From Piper betle (taxonomy: Eukaryota; Streptophyta; Magnoliopsida; Piperales; Piperaceae), in assembly GCA_033002965.1 (NCBI GenBank), contig JAURVB010013141.1, forward strand, positions 62,001 to 126,000: 64,000 bases of DNA, read 5' to 3'. Shown here piece after piece: positions 36,122 through 49,159 of the stretch. The notes under the pieces were generated by a model. That model ran no database searches. It saw nothing but the letters and a program-made list of their open reading frames with translations, and was not told the origin of the DNA. The translations under genes and the position numbers were made by a program. How positions within the stretch are numbered: the first letter of the stretch is position 1; every line of letters begins with the position of its first letter.

Positions 36122-37143
36122 ATGCAAGGAGAAGGTACTTGTGATTTAGAACCATATAACCCAGAGATCGAGAGAACTTGTTGGCTACTACGCCAAGAAG
36201 CTAGAGTTTGGAGAGCAATAGAGGCAGGGCAAAAGAATAATAATCTTCCACCAGCAGCCAATGATGATGACACAATAGCTCTAGAAGAGTTTGCTCTTCC
36301 TGTTTTAAATGGATTACATTCAAGTATTCTCAGGTCATCGCTTGAAGCAAATAGCTTTAAGTTGAAACCAATGATGTTCCAAATGCTGCAAACCGTGGGA
36401 CAATTCGCAAGATTGGCGCATGAAGATCCTCATACTCACCTGCTCAATTTTATTGCTATTTGTGATTCATTTAAAATAAATCAAGTGTCTGAAGAAGCTA
36501 TCCGGCTTCAATTATTTCCATATTCTTTAGCAAGAAATGCAAGATTATGGTCGAATTCATAAGCGCCTAATTCTATCACTACTTGGGATGAATTAGCGAG
36601 AATATTTTTGCTTAAATACTTTCTACGATCTAAAATTGTCAATTTTCATAATGATATTACTTCTTTTGTGTAGCTGGATAACAAATCGCTTTATGATGCA
36701 TGGGAGAGGTTCAAGGATTTACTAAGGAAGCATCCATACCATGAAATTCCCCTTTGGGTTCAAACTCAAACATTTTACGATAGACTCCATGGACAAACTA
36801 AATCCATTGTAGATGCTGCTACCACTGGATCCCTCATGGGAAAATCAAACAAAGAAGCTAATGAATTATTGAAAGAGTTGGCATCCAACCATTATCAGAA
36901 GAGGCATGACAAAGCAATGAGGAAGAAGAGTAGAGGTATTTTCGAAGTGGACATATTGACCACTTTGTCTGCGCAAGTGGCTACTCTGTCAAAATAAATG
37001 CAAGCTTTAGAAATGAATTCTAATGTGAATTCAGTGAACATGATAGCAATTAAGTGCGAGTGGTGTGGTGAAGGACATCTTACCAAGCATTGTGCCAACA
37101 ATCCTAAATTAGTAAATTTTGTTGGAAGCAATACCAGACAGTA
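36122..37143 (+). pseudogene. gag remnant of the Athila-like element
   Basis: The ORF 36122-36562 starts the capsid region (FKLKPMMFQMLQTVGQFARL, then EDPHTHLLNFIAICDSFK). The same frame continues after stop codons through WDELARIFLLKYF and YDAWERFKDLLRKHP to a zinc-knuckle-like CEWCGEGHLTKHC near 37060-37100. The knuckle spacing is CX2CX3HX4C. At least three in-frame stops. Confidence 0.85.
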
Positions 37144-37989
37144 AAACAATCCTTATTCCAATCATTATTCCAATACTTACAATCAAGGATAGAGGAATCA
37201 TCCAAACTTTGCATAGGGAAGCAACCAAGCCTCAACGTCAAGTCCACAACAATAGGCTCCTCCAGGTTTTCAACACAATAGAGTACAACCTCAAGAAAAG
37301 AAACCAACTATGGAGGAAATATTCATGCAATTTATGCCAAGTCAGCAGGCTTCTATGAGGAATTTGAAAACTCAAATGGGTCAGATTACTAGTGCATTGA
37401 GTAATAGGCTACAAGGTGGACTCCCTGGTGATACTCAAAATCCTAGGAAAGAGGGTAAAGAATGTAAATCCATTACATAGAGAAGCGGTAAGGAATTGAA
37501 AAATCCTCACAATCAAAAGATACCAATTCCATGGCTAACCCAGAGGCGATTGAGCGAAATGAAGAAAACAAGGATGAATTGGTAGAAGTCCTAACACCTA
37601 AGGGTTTGATCGGCATAACTGGTTCTCAAGAGTTCCATATCCTCGGAGACTACAAAAAGTAAGCAAGACAACAAATTCCAGCAATTCTTGGAGGTGTTTA
37701 AAAAGTTTTCTATAAATATCCCATTTACTAAAGCACTAAAAAAGATGTTGAGTTATGGAGGATTTTGAAACAATTGTCCTTAATGAAGAGTGTAGTGTTG
37801 TACTATAAAGGAAGCTTCCACCAAAGCTCAAAGACTGAGGGCGGTTTACTATTCCTTGTACTATAGGCCCGAAGTTTTGTTGTTAAGCATTATGTGACTT
37901 ATGTACAAACATTAATTTGATACCTTTTTTTATAAACAAAAAGTTGGTTTGAGGGAGTTAAAACATAGCACGATTAATCTACAATTGAC

Positions 37990-38413
37990 TGACCGCTCCT
38001 ACATTTCTCCATAAGGAGAAATTGAAAATATACTTGTTAAGGTGGATAAATTTATATTCCCAACCGATTTTGTGATTGTAGATATAGAGGAAGAGTCAAA
38101 TGTACAGATTATAGTCGGTAGGCTTTTTCTTGCCACTGGGAGGACATTGATTGATGTAGCTGCTGGTGAATTGATATTGAAAGTAGATAATGAAGAAGTG
38201 ATCACTAATGTTTTTAAGGTTATGCAATATCTGGAACCAGTAGATGATTATTTTTATATTAATGCAATCCATTCTCCTTCATCAGCTATATTCGAGAAAA
38301 TGTATCTCATTGACCCTTTAGCGGCCACATTAGTTTCTAATGTTAATGATTCTGGTGATGAGGAGAAAGTGGGGTATTTGCACCTGCTAAATTCTACTCC
38401 AACATTTACTTGA
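37990..38413 (+). pseudogene. Aspartic protease-region remnant
   Basis: Reads DKFIFPTDFVIVD, then GRLFLATGRTLIDVAAGELI, wording typical of the gypsy/Athila protease region. The catalytic part upstream is broken. Short of full length. Confidence 0.7.
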
Positions 38414-38659
38414 GGTCAAGATAAATTTGAATCTTTGGAGTTACAACCTTCAATATCGACGAGGATCAAGCCTTCTATTGAAGTCCCACCGACCTTGGAG
38501 TTGAAACAACTTCCATCTCATTTGAGGTATGCATTTTTAGGCCCTTTTAACACTCTCCCGGTTATTATTTTGTCTGCTTTAACTACTATGCAGGAAGACA
38601 AGCTATTGAGAATATTGCGGGAGCATAAGCTGGGTATATGATGGATTAATGCTGACATC

Positions 38660-39650
38660 CGTGGTATTGGTCATTCCTTTTGTATGCATAAAATCATTCT
38701 TGAAAATGGATATAAACCCTCAGTGGAACATTAGCAGTGGCTAAATCCAATCACGAAGGATGTTGTCAAGAAAGAAATCATAAAGTGGCTTGATGCAAGT
38801 ATAATTTTTCCTATTTCTGACAATTCTTAGGTGAGTTCTTTGTAGTGTATACCTAAGAAGGGTGGTATAACTGTGGTAGTAAATGAGAAAAATGAATTAA
38901 TTCCAACAAGGACAGTGACGTGATGGAGAGTGTGCATGGATTACCGAAAACTCAATATAGCTACCAGAAAAGATCACTTTTCATTACCATTTATTGACCA
39001 ATTGTTGGATAGGCTAGCAGGCAAACAGCTTTACTGTTTCCTTGATGGATATTCAGGATACAATCAAATTGTGATTCTATCGGAGGATCAAGAGAAAACA
39101 ACCTTCACATGTCCATACGGTACATTTGTATTTTGCAGGATGTCATTTGGCCTTTGCAATGCTCCAACCACTTTTTAGCGATACATGATGGCAATTTTTT
39201 CAGACATGGTGGAACATGAAATGGGGGTATTTATGGATAATTTCTCTATTTTTGGTGATACTTTTGATAATTATTTGCAAGTTCTTGATCGTTCTCCACT
39301 GATGTCAAGACACCAATTTGGTTCTCAATTAGGAGAACTATCATTTCATGGTACAAGAGGGAATTGTTTTGGGTCACAAAGTATCCAACAAGGGCTTGGA
39401 AGTGGATAGAACGAAGATTGAAACAAGTGAAAAACTGCCCATCCCAACATCAATTAAAGGAGTTAGAAGTTTTCTCAAGCATGCAGGTTTTTATCGCCAT
39501 TTAATTAAAGATTTTTCTAAAATTGCTAAGCCACTCTCTAATTTGTTAGAAAAAGATGTTGCTTTCGATATAAATGCTGAGTGTTTAGAAGCTTTTGAAG
39601 TCTTAAAAGCCCAATTAATTTCTTCTCCAATATTTGTTTGCCTTGATTGA
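38660..39650 (+). pseudogene. Reverse transcriptase remnant
   Basis: CMDYRKLNIATRKDHFSLPF, then LDGYSGYNQI, then FCRMSFGLCNAPTTF are canonical gypsy RT blocks (38930-39178). The catalytic box reads FMDN (within 39225-39245) instead of the usual FMDD. Stops upstream (38641-38930) and after 39178, plus a frame change near 39300-39350, inactivate it. The thumb block VLGHKVSNKGLEVD follows at 39348. Confidence 0.9.
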
Positions 39651-40080
39651 AATTTACCATTTGAGCTAATGTGCAATGCTAGTGATTATGCAGTTGGTAC
39701 TATTTTGGGGCAACAAAAAGATAATTTTTTTACACAATTTATTATGCAAGCAAGACACTCAACAAAGCTCAATTGAATTACACTACCAGTGAAAAAGAAT
39801 TATTAGCTGTTGTGTATGCCTTTGAAAATTTTCAGTCTTGTCTCATTTGTACTAATGTAATTGTTTATACAAATCATGCAGCTCTTAAATATCTATTTGA
39901 GAAAAAGATATCAAACCAAGGTTAATTCGATAGGTGCTCCTACTACAAGAGTTTGATTTGGTAATCAAAGACTGAAACCAAAAATAAAGTAGCTAATCAT
40001 CTTTCTCGACTCGAGAAAGGAAGTTTAGATGAGCATTCACTCCGGATTAATGATTATTTCCACATGAAAAACTTTTAAAG
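39650..40080 (+). pseudogene. RNase H remnant
   Basis: Contains CNASDYAVGTILGQ and, in a shifted frame, NKAQLNYTTSEKELLAVVYA and VIVYTNHAALKYL. At least one frameshift and several stops. Confidence 0.8.
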
Positions 40081-40249
40081 GTATCACATTCTCTCATTCC
40101 CTGGTTTGCCAATTATATGAATTTTCTTGCTTGTCATGTACTTCCTTCCGATTTGACATCTCACCAAAAGAAGTGGTTCCTCCATGATGTGCATGTTTAT
40201 TTATAGGATAAACCTTTCTTATTCAAACGCTGTAGTGACTAAGACATTT

Positions 40250-41428
40250 GGAGGTGTGTGCCGAACGAAGAGATAGATAGCATTGTCCATCATTGTCACT
40301 CCTCCCTCCAATTATGGTGGTCATTTTGGTGGAGCATGGACCACGATAAAAATTCATCAATCTGGATTTTATTGGCCTACTTTATTTAAAGACTCACATC
40401 TTTTTATTTTGCAGTGTGATCATTGTCAAAGAGTGGGAAATATCTCACGTCATCAAGAAATGCCACTTACTAACATTTTAGAAGTGGAACTTTTTGACTT
40501 ATCTCATCAAAATCTATGTATTTTGGTAGCAATCGATTATGTATCAAAATGGGTAGAAGCAGCTGCTTTTCCAACTAATAATGCTAATGTGGTGTTGAAA
40601 TTCTTGAAAAAATATATTTTTACTCATTTTGGTACTCCAAGAGCTATTATTAGTGATGAGGGTACACATTTTTGTAACCGTTAATTTGATATTTTGTTTC
40701 ATAAATATGGGATTAAACATTAAGTAGTCACAACTTGTCACCCCCAAACAAGTGGACAAGCTGAAATTTCTAATAGGGAAATTAAAAGAATTTTAGAAAA
40801 GATTGTTTGCCCCTCCCGGAAAGATTAGTCTATACATTTAGATGATGCTTTATGGGTGTCTATGACGGCTTATAAAACACCACTTGGAATGTCTCTGTAC
40901 CGGTTGATTTTTAGAAAAGCTTGTCATCTTCCAATGGAGCTCGAACACAATGCATATTGGGCTATTAAACAGTTAAATTTTGATATGAATGCTTGTAGAG
41001 AAAAAAACTTCTTCAATTAAATGAGTTCCGAATAGAGGCATACAAAAGTGTCAAACTGTATAAGGAAAAGACAAAAAAGTGGCATGATCAGAATATTTCC
41101 TGTCGTACTTTCCGACCCGAACAACATGTATTGTTATTTAACTCGCAGTTGAAATTTTTTCCAGGAAAATTAAAATCACGATGGTACAGTGCTTTCATCG
41201 TCAGACAAGTATTTCCTCATGGAGCCATGCATATTTATAAGGACGATTCAGGTACAAGTTTTAAAGTTAATGGGTAGAGACTTAAGCTTTATCTCGGAGG
41301 TAATGTTCTCGTACACCAAACCTCCATTACTTTCTCCTCACAATAAGTATGTTGGAATAGTCGGGCTAACGACTATAAATTTAGCGCTTCATGGGAGGCA
41401 GCCCAAGTTTTTGGTTTATTTTTTATAA
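40250..41428 (+). pseudogene. Integrase remnant
   Basis: Shows the end of the zinc finger (CDHCQRVGN), then the core with VAIDYVSKWVEAAAF, IISDEGTHF and, after a stop, [16 protein letters not shown]. Several stops. A conserved gypsy 3' signature (GGGAGGCAGCCCAAG) lies at about 41394-41408. Confidence 0.85.
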
Positions 41429-41429
41429 G

Positions 41430-42798
41430 ATAGGTTATTTAGTTTTTAATTCAAGAGTTTCTAGTTTTATTTTGGTTTCTGTTTTATCCCCTTCATTTAT
41501 TTGGTTTTAACATGGAAGTCATTTTGCTTTGTCATTTTAAGTCTACTTTTTTAGCATTGGGACAATGCTTTGTTTAAGTTTAAGGGGGGTTACTTGATGT
41601 TAAAATAAATTAAGAGTCGTTAGTAATATTTTTTTAGGTTTGTGTCATTGGTGTTCTTTATTTCATATGACTCATCCACCTTATTAATTTACTCGATAAT
41701 AGAAATGTTCGTTATTTTTCTTTGTTTGATAATATAATATGAAAAGATTATATGGGTGTCTATATTGTAAGTTGAGTTGTGAATGTTTTTCCCTATATAA
41801 TTTTTTTTGTAACTCCCAACTTTGATTTTGATGATGCTTAGATGATGTTTATGATATTGTTAATACAATTGAAGAAAGTAATGTAGAATTTTAGTAAAAA
41901 TTTTCTTAAGGCAAAATCATAGGTAATTTGTCATGATAGAAATGATGTAGGTGAGTTTGTTAATCAAGTCCTTTCAAGCTATCCTTATTTCAGCCAATTT
42001 TAAGCCGCAAAGTTGACTTGTTCTGCTTATTTACTTAGCCTTTATTTTATTTTATTTTTTCTTGTTTGTTAATTGCCCTAACCTAAAACCTTAGTGATTG
42101 ACTTTTTCCAAGGTTGGAATGAAGTGATTACTAAATGAGAATGATATCTTGGGGTATGAAGGAGTTGAAAAAAAATGGAAAAAAAATTATGAAGTGTTGA
42201 AATTTTATAAGTCCAAGAAAAGAATATAAAAGAGAAGTTTTTAAAAAAATGTTTTGTGGTTATTTTATAAATTATGTGTGTTTTTGGAAGCAGAATGTGA
42301 ATGAGTGGATGACATTGTTGTTGACAAGGATTTAAATTAATTTGTTTAAGCTTGGAAAAAGTCTTGAGCTAGGGTTTATTGTTTTTTATCTTGATATTAA
42401 TTTTTAGCCTTCAGCCTAACCCCATTACAACCTAAAAAGTCTTATTGATCTTATTTGACAAAGTACTTATATTAGTAAAAAGAAAATTTACATTTGAACT
42501 TGTAGAGAATTTGAATTTATTGTATTTGATAATGGTATAAGCTAATTCTAAACTGATTTGAAAGACAAGTTTGGGAGTTTTATTTTCTTTTCATATTGGG
42601 AAATACGTTTGTACCTTTATATTGATATTGGATATCTTGTGAATTTTAAAATGTTATTATTTGATTTCAAAGAATAATATTCATGCACTAACGAGAAATT
42701 ATAAATTGATTTGTCGGATGAGTTGTGTGGAGTGGAGAAATGAGTCAAGTCTAGTTTAGGTTTTGCTCGGGACTAGCAAATATTCAAGTTTAAGGGTG
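41430..42798 (+). other. Post-integrase spacer and polypurine tract
   Basis: No ORF of note; an env-like gene, sometimes present in Athila elements, is not recognisable. An internal purine tract TTTAAGGGGGG lies near 41579-41590. The terminal tract AAGTTTAAGGGTG ends at 42798 against the 3' LTR. Confidence 0.6.
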
Positions 42799-44096
42799 TG
42801 GTAACTCTGTGAAAGAATTATTATTCTTTGTATTTTATATTAAGTTTTTGTCATGTTTCAAGTGATTTTTATTTTAATTTTATTAGTTTAAAAGTTTATT
42901 AGATATTTTTAATAATGCGAGAAATTATTACAATTTTGGTGAAAAAAGTGCTAATTAATGTTGTTCTAGCAAAGTATAAGAGTTAGAAGACAATCCAGAA
43001 TGAATTCGGGGTGAAACTGGGCCAAAACGCGTAACCTGGAAACTGTAACCGAGAGCAGAGAACTTGAGCGCTGGGATTCAGAGCGCTAAAGTGCTGGCAT
43101 TTTGGTTAAGGAAATTTTATGGCCGAGAGTTGAGCGCTCGAGCGCTAGCATCAGGAAAAACAAATTTTCAGTATTTCTAGAGATCCTGGTGAACCGCACT
43201 TATACTATTGGGTAGATCAGATATAAACTTGATTAGGGTTTTTAAAAAAAGGAACATTGGATGACTAAGTGACATGACAAAAGATGAAAAGAAACGACGA
43301 AGAAGTTGGATCAAAAGAAGAAAATAATTTCTCAAAAAAGAGTTTATTTTTTTATTTTGATTTAGTTTTTTTTGTAATTAAATGATGTCTTTTATATCAC
43401 ATATGAATTTTTTGAGTTTAATCAAATATTTTTTAGAGTAAATTTTTTTCTAGGATTTTTAATGACACCTAGTTCATGGATTAATAAAGGTTATTAATTT
43501 TTATCTATGTGATTGTAATGTTGGATCATCTATTTTATTATGTTCTTAATGCTATCATTAGATTGGTCACCTATTGTTAGATCTAGAGATTTTATCTTGT
43601 TTAGAGATAAAAAGATTAATTTTGTCGGTGAATAAAATAGCATTTTTTTCATCATTTTTTGGTGATTTGCATGTGAGATAAAGATATACTTATATATCTT
43701 TGGTAATTGTTAAGGGAAAAACTTACAGTATTATTTTACATACAAATTTTGTATAGATATAAATGTTGGGTGCGAGTGTTTTATTATGAATAATCAATTT
43801 CCGTGGTTAATGATTCAAATGTACAATTCAAAAGTAGAAATTATAATTTAAATCATATAAAACACTAAGTGAAATTAAAAACCTTAGGTTTGTCATTTTG
43901 AAATTAATATCTAATTTGAATATTGCATGTTAGATTAATTTAATCTTAATTTATAATTAAATAAATTTGCTTTCATTTAATTATATTAATTTTAGTAATT
44001 AAAATTTTCTACTACTAATTCCTCGTGAGACAATACTTTTTTATCACTTTTTTTACTTTATTCGACATGTGCACTTACATTATAATTTCCACATCA
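42799..44096 (+). repeat. 3' LTR of the Athila-like element
   Basis: 1298 bp, starts TGGTAACTC and ends CACATCA. It is homologous to both halves of the split 5' LTR, with an extra block of about 0.3 kb at 43370-43700. The many differences between the LTRs suggest an old insertion. Confidence 0.88.
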
Positions 44097-47000
44097 ATAT
44101 GCTTAATTAAAAGCACACTATACAACTCTGCAAAACCAAAGGAAGTTTAAAAGTAGTCCTTACGTAGTGTTGATTTTCAGCTTAATTTTTTGAAGAAAAT
44201 TAAGATTTATTAGCAATTCTCACATTTTTGTCCAGTCCACCAACATTGTACAAATAAAAATATCCCAAAAATTAGAAGTTTAAACATCTAAACAGACTAA
44301 ATTTTCATTATGCCTCGACGTAACAATATGTATAACGTGGAGAACAGAAACTCTGCAGCCATATTGCAGGATTCACAAGAACGGATGATACTTTTTAAGC
44401 TGTTCAGGGGAACAGGTAAAGCCTTATTCCCTCACTCCCAAACCCCATCCAAGCTGCCCAGTCTCAGCCTGCTCCTTTCCTAATGGTACAACAACCACCC
44501 CAGCTTATACAGTTTTACTTTCCAGCAAAAAGAACCTACCATGTTTCATCGGAATCACTTCAAAATGGAAACAGGCAGCCTGGTAATAGCATTTCTAGCT
44601 ACATGTTACTAAGACAAGTGAATGGCCAATAGGGCCTCGATGATAAACACTTCACTTTGAAAGGCAAGTTGACAAGCCTGAGGGATGACAGTTTCAATTT
44701 CTTCAGGAACAGCTTTCCTGACCTTCTCACAAGGTCAGAATTTTCTTTGCCGCTTAGAAGGTCCATCTTGTTCACAATAACGACCAGACCATGCCCTTCC
44801 TCAACAGCTTGCCGTGCCAAAATCACTCCAGCATGATTCATGCTGCATTTGGCTTTTGCAATCTTTTGTGGACAATGTTAACAAAGAAAGAACAATGTAA
44901 GATAGCAAAGTTGAAGGTTGCAACATGAATTTCAACTTTTCAAATAAATTACTCTATTTCATCAATATAAGTGCATATGAAATTTATAAACTCTGATATG
45001 TAATACAAAGCCTCCATTCCCACACAATCATGTACTCTATAGGCAAATATTCGTCAAACACTTTGTCATACAACAGTACATTTTTAACTTTCCTTAACCT
45101 TGGGAATTGTTAAAAGGACCAAACAAACATTTCAATGTATTATGTTCAATAAATTAATTTTGCAAGCTCCAGTCCTCTAATTTTTTTATTTATTGTATTA
45201 AAAGAGGGCATGGTAGGCGAAAAGAACATGGATCAAGCCAATTAGAAGGGATGTGAAACAGTTGGAGCTAGATATGTCCTATAACAAGATGAAGTGGAAG
45301 GAAAGAATTCACACCCACGACCTTAATTCTTTGGGAACAGGTGGATGATGATGATGGCTCTCACAAAAGCCTTTTTGTTCGTATGAATTTCATTATTTTG
45401 AACAAGTATAAAGAAAACACAACAAGAAGGTTAACAAACACCTTAACACTAGTATATTTCCCAATTCTTGACAACATCTTGTAAAACAGATCTCTTGGGA
45501 TCATCCAAGATGGCAGACACAAAATGGATTTTTCGATGTGCATATATAAAAAATTGGGGTATAAGTGCTCCATAACAAAAGAAAATACATAATAAAGCAT
45601 AAAAGTCGTCCCCTGTTGAAAACAATTGGTTGCCTCATTCATTAAAAAATGGACTCAATTGAGTTACCATATGTCACATACTTCATCAAATAACCATAAA
45701 CGAGTTTCTTCAATGTAAAAGCTTACCTCTTCAGCATCAAGAACCAAGGCAACAATGTGCACCTCATGAGGTTTTTCCTTGACTGCATAATACTACGAGA
45801 TGCTGGACCTTTCTCTTTCCCAGCTCTTTGCAACCATCCAGCCGTATCCACCTGTAAACAACAAACAAAAGATCACATCACCACAGTTAAAATGGTGTCT
45901 ACATTAAAAAAATGTCAGTAAAAGCGCTGTTATTAAATCATGACCTCTATGCAGGACCATTTAACGATAGAAAGGAAGAGATACTGATTTACTTTTCTAA
46001 AAAATAAAACATGGGTTTAAGCATAATTATCATGGAACTAACCATACCCGACTTAAGTTAAAATAAATTCATTTTTTATTCCATAGCCCATTAACAACAA
46101 GTGCCATACAATTTTTTTTAAAAAAATGCAGAGGTAAAGATAGGAAACTTTTTGAAACAAGAGGTTTACCAAATACACAGTTTTCCTTTCAAATTGGAAT
46201 TCAGCTCTAATAGAATCTCGGATCAAGCCGGCCTGTGGCCCAACCAAAACACGCTCTTGTTGCAATAATGCATTTAGCAAGGTAGACTTTCCAACATTTG
46301 GTCGACCGACAATGGCCAGTTGCAAAGGCAACACTTTGTCATCTTCAGTATCTGGGGAAGTATCCTCATTGTGTGGTACGGAGTCATCTACGATAAAAAT
46401 AGGTAAGGAGCTACCTTCATACACAAGAAACAGCGTTCCGCTGTAGCAAATATTGCACATCTATCTAATTTCACATAAAATAAATGGGCATGTCATATTA
46501 TTATAGAATCGCATTGAGATTACACATAACACATATCCAGTTGCTGGAAAGCATTCTAACCTTCTGAAATTTTTTGAAGCATATACACCTCCAAAAGTGG
46601 ACACAGAGCTTCATATAGGTCCACCATCCCCAATCCAGTCTCAGCTGATATTGCTATTGGGTAATCCCAATGCCTGGGCCTCACCAGCAGCCGCAAGGAC
46701 TCCACTTTGGTCATCAAGGGTTTCAGATATATTCATTACAAGGATAGTTTTAATTCCCGAAGCATGCTTTCGTAACCATTTTCCAACTTCATGATCTAGT
46801 GGTTGTAGACCATCCCTTCTCATGGAAGAACAAAATTTAAAGCAAACAATCATCGAGTTTCAATACTAACAATATCACAGTATCCACAGTTCTAACCTCG
46901 CATCAATCAAGACGAGCGCAAACTGGGATTGACAAAGCACATGTCTGCAGTTCTACTTAATATGCTTCCCGAAGTTGCCGCCGTTTCCAGCCCAGCAGAG

Positions 47001-47678
47001 TCCAGCACCTTAAACCACAAAACTCCCAACTTCGCTATGCCTTCGCGAAAATCACGGGTTACATGGCCATCAGGTGTGTTGTAGACAAGGGCCTCTCCCC
47101 TTCGTATCAAACTACCGAACCCCCAAAAAAACTCCACTTAGTCATTCTACAACTAAATGTTCACAAAAATCAATCAGCATAACAATCAGTTATCTCTAAC
47201 CAGACTATCCTCACCGGTTAAACAATGCCGATTTGCCCACATAGGGACGCCCCACTGGTATACCAGTGAGGCAAAAGGACTGCATCAATTTTTCCGAAAT
47301 CGACCACAGATTTTTTCTCCGCACGTTCCTTTTCGATTTCTTCACTTTTTCACTAGCATGGTAAGCTACCGCCGAATCAGATAAATCACCTTGCCCTCTT
47401 ACATGCAAACCAGGAAAATCACAGTTCCTCCTCCCCAACCATGTAGACCAAATGCCGGTATTAAATTTGTCAAAATTTGCACTCAAAGGAGCTAGATGGC
47501 CTTTGCTAAGCGTTCTAGACAGCCTAAATTGTTGCATTCCAGTAGGAGAAGAGCAGAGAAGCTCTAAATTGTTACCAGCTGCGAGAGTGAAACGAAGTCA
47601 GGACAGTTTCATCGTCCAGAGGACGCCACCACTAGCAGAGGGTAAGATCAAACTCGGCCATGAGCGCTCTAAAGCCAT

Positions 47679-49159
47679 CGCCCTCTTCGTATATTCTAGG
47701 TTTCGATTCATGCTAGGGTTTGGGGGAGACGAAGGCCGAAGGGTTCTGGATTCACCAACAGACTTCGGTCGGACGGACTTTTCGGTTGGCTTAGGTCGTT
47801 GTCCGTGTTTGTCCCATTTTTTCAATTTTTTTTCTTGCGAACAGTTTTCTCTGTCTAGCTGACTTTCTTGAAATTTAATATAAAAAATATATTTCAAGAT
47901 AGCATTATTTAATTCTAAATTTAGCTTATATAAATAGATATAAGTACCCGGGTAATCGGAACAAGACATAAAAATTGTGCAATGCCTTTTTCTTTATATT
48001 TTTTCATAATTTAATAATTTAAAATCAATTTTTTTGGTGAGCACTTTGATATTTTAAATAGTCCATATTAATTTGAATTAATATATTATATAGCCGATAT
48101 TACCCGCCCATTGATGCCTCAAATATAAATCGATTTATTGGAAGTACTTTTTAGATATAATTATTTTTTAGAATAATACGTGGATGTTCGATATAGTTAT
48201 GAGCATCAAAAGCAGTAAAAACTAGATAAATATGTACATCAATATTACATAGGATTATTGAATTAGATCTATGTACATTAATATTAGATGTGATTATTAA
48301 ATTTATTCAATTTTTTAAAACTTTGAATGAAACATGTACATGAAAAATATTTTGATTCAAAGGAAAAAGTTTTATTCTTTTGTCTATAAACAAGACTTTA
48401 TAAAAATATCAAAAATATCTATAATAAGATAATATTGAAACTTTAGTATTTATGTTTTGAATAATAACTCTTATCTATTTATGATAAGGATATTTTTTAC
48501 GATGACATTTATGAACTTATTATACTATAAGGTAAGTAAATTTATTTAAATTGATTCATTCTTTATGATTCTTTTATATTTGTGTTTCACTTTCTTTCTT
48601 TTTCTCGTTTCAATTAAGCCAATTAATTTTTTATATTTAAAATTATATACAAAAATATAATATTACCAGAAACAAGTCAACACATTATCTTAGTATTCAA
48701 AAAATATCATGACTCAATTAAGCAATAATTACTCTAAACAAAAAAATTGAGTATCGATTATTTATTGTAGATATTCTTATTTAAATTTAAAGGAAATTTA
48801 TCTATTCATTGACACTAGCTATAAATTTTAATTACTTGTATTATTCAATCGACTATGAAATATTAATATCTACATTAATTATTACGAATGTTTTATAAAA
48901 TATTTAGTCGCATATTTTAATATTTTTATGTGTTTTAGTTACAAATTAGATAATTTTTTTTAACAAAATAAAATCAGTCGAACAAGGTCATTCGGACCCC
49001 ACTTCCAAAACCCTAGATAAAAACCATTGCCCCTTCCCTACCGCCGTCTTCCCAAACCCTCCTCTCTTCGTCTCCTCTCCGATAGTTTGGTCCAAAGATT
49101 CGATCTTTTCTTTGCGATACATGTCAGATTGCTTCGTCGCTAAATCGGCCGCAGCTCCA
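47679..49159. other. Intergenic interval between EngA and the L1-domain gene
   Basis: 47700-47870 is probably the 5' flank of the EngA locus. 47880-48970 is strongly AT-rich with no coding signal. 48970-49159 is the leader of the L1-domain gene; an in-frame ATG at 49112 is possible but the second ATG at 49160 is preferred. Confidence 0.5.

Larger units (their letters stand above)
32108..44096 (+). mobile_element. Athila-like Ty3/gypsy retrotransposon in EngA intron 6
   Basis: LTRs at 32108-35971 (interrupted) and 42799-44096 begin TG(A/G)TAACTC and end ACATCA. Flanks GTATG (32103-32107) and ATATG (44097-44101) match in four of five bases. A tRNA-Asp-like primer-binding site follows the left LTR. 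Gag, protease, RT, RNase H and integrase remnants follow in gypsy order, and a polypurine tract precedes the right LTR. Many stops and shifts make it inactive. The Athila assignment rests on the tRNA-Asp site, the long spacer after integrase (41430-42790) and the wording of the RT and protease motifs. Orientation is opposite to the host gene. Confidence 0.9.
30501..47678 (-). pseudogene. EngA/Der-type double GTPase (ribosome assembly), decayed, with 13 kb intron
   Basis: EngA/Der has two GTPase domains and a KH-like end and acts in bacterial-type ribosome assembly, in plants usually in plastids. Exons on minus: 47678-47215, 47111-46897, 46818-46561, 46414-46170, 45851-45727, 44862-44678, 31637-31500 and 30775-30501. 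Recognisable are P-loop 1 (GRPYVGKSALFN, Tyr for the usual Asn), VLDSAGLET, P-loop 2 ([12 protein letters not shown]), VDTAGW, VNKMDL and the KH-like KIKYFTQVKARP. Lesions: an in-frame TGA at 47598-47600; frame changes in exon 1 (two), exons 2, 3, 5 and 6; and a CT insertion in exon 8. Intron 6 (31638-44677) has a GC rather than GT donor and holds the Athila element. A working copy probably exists elsewhere. Confidence 0.85.
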
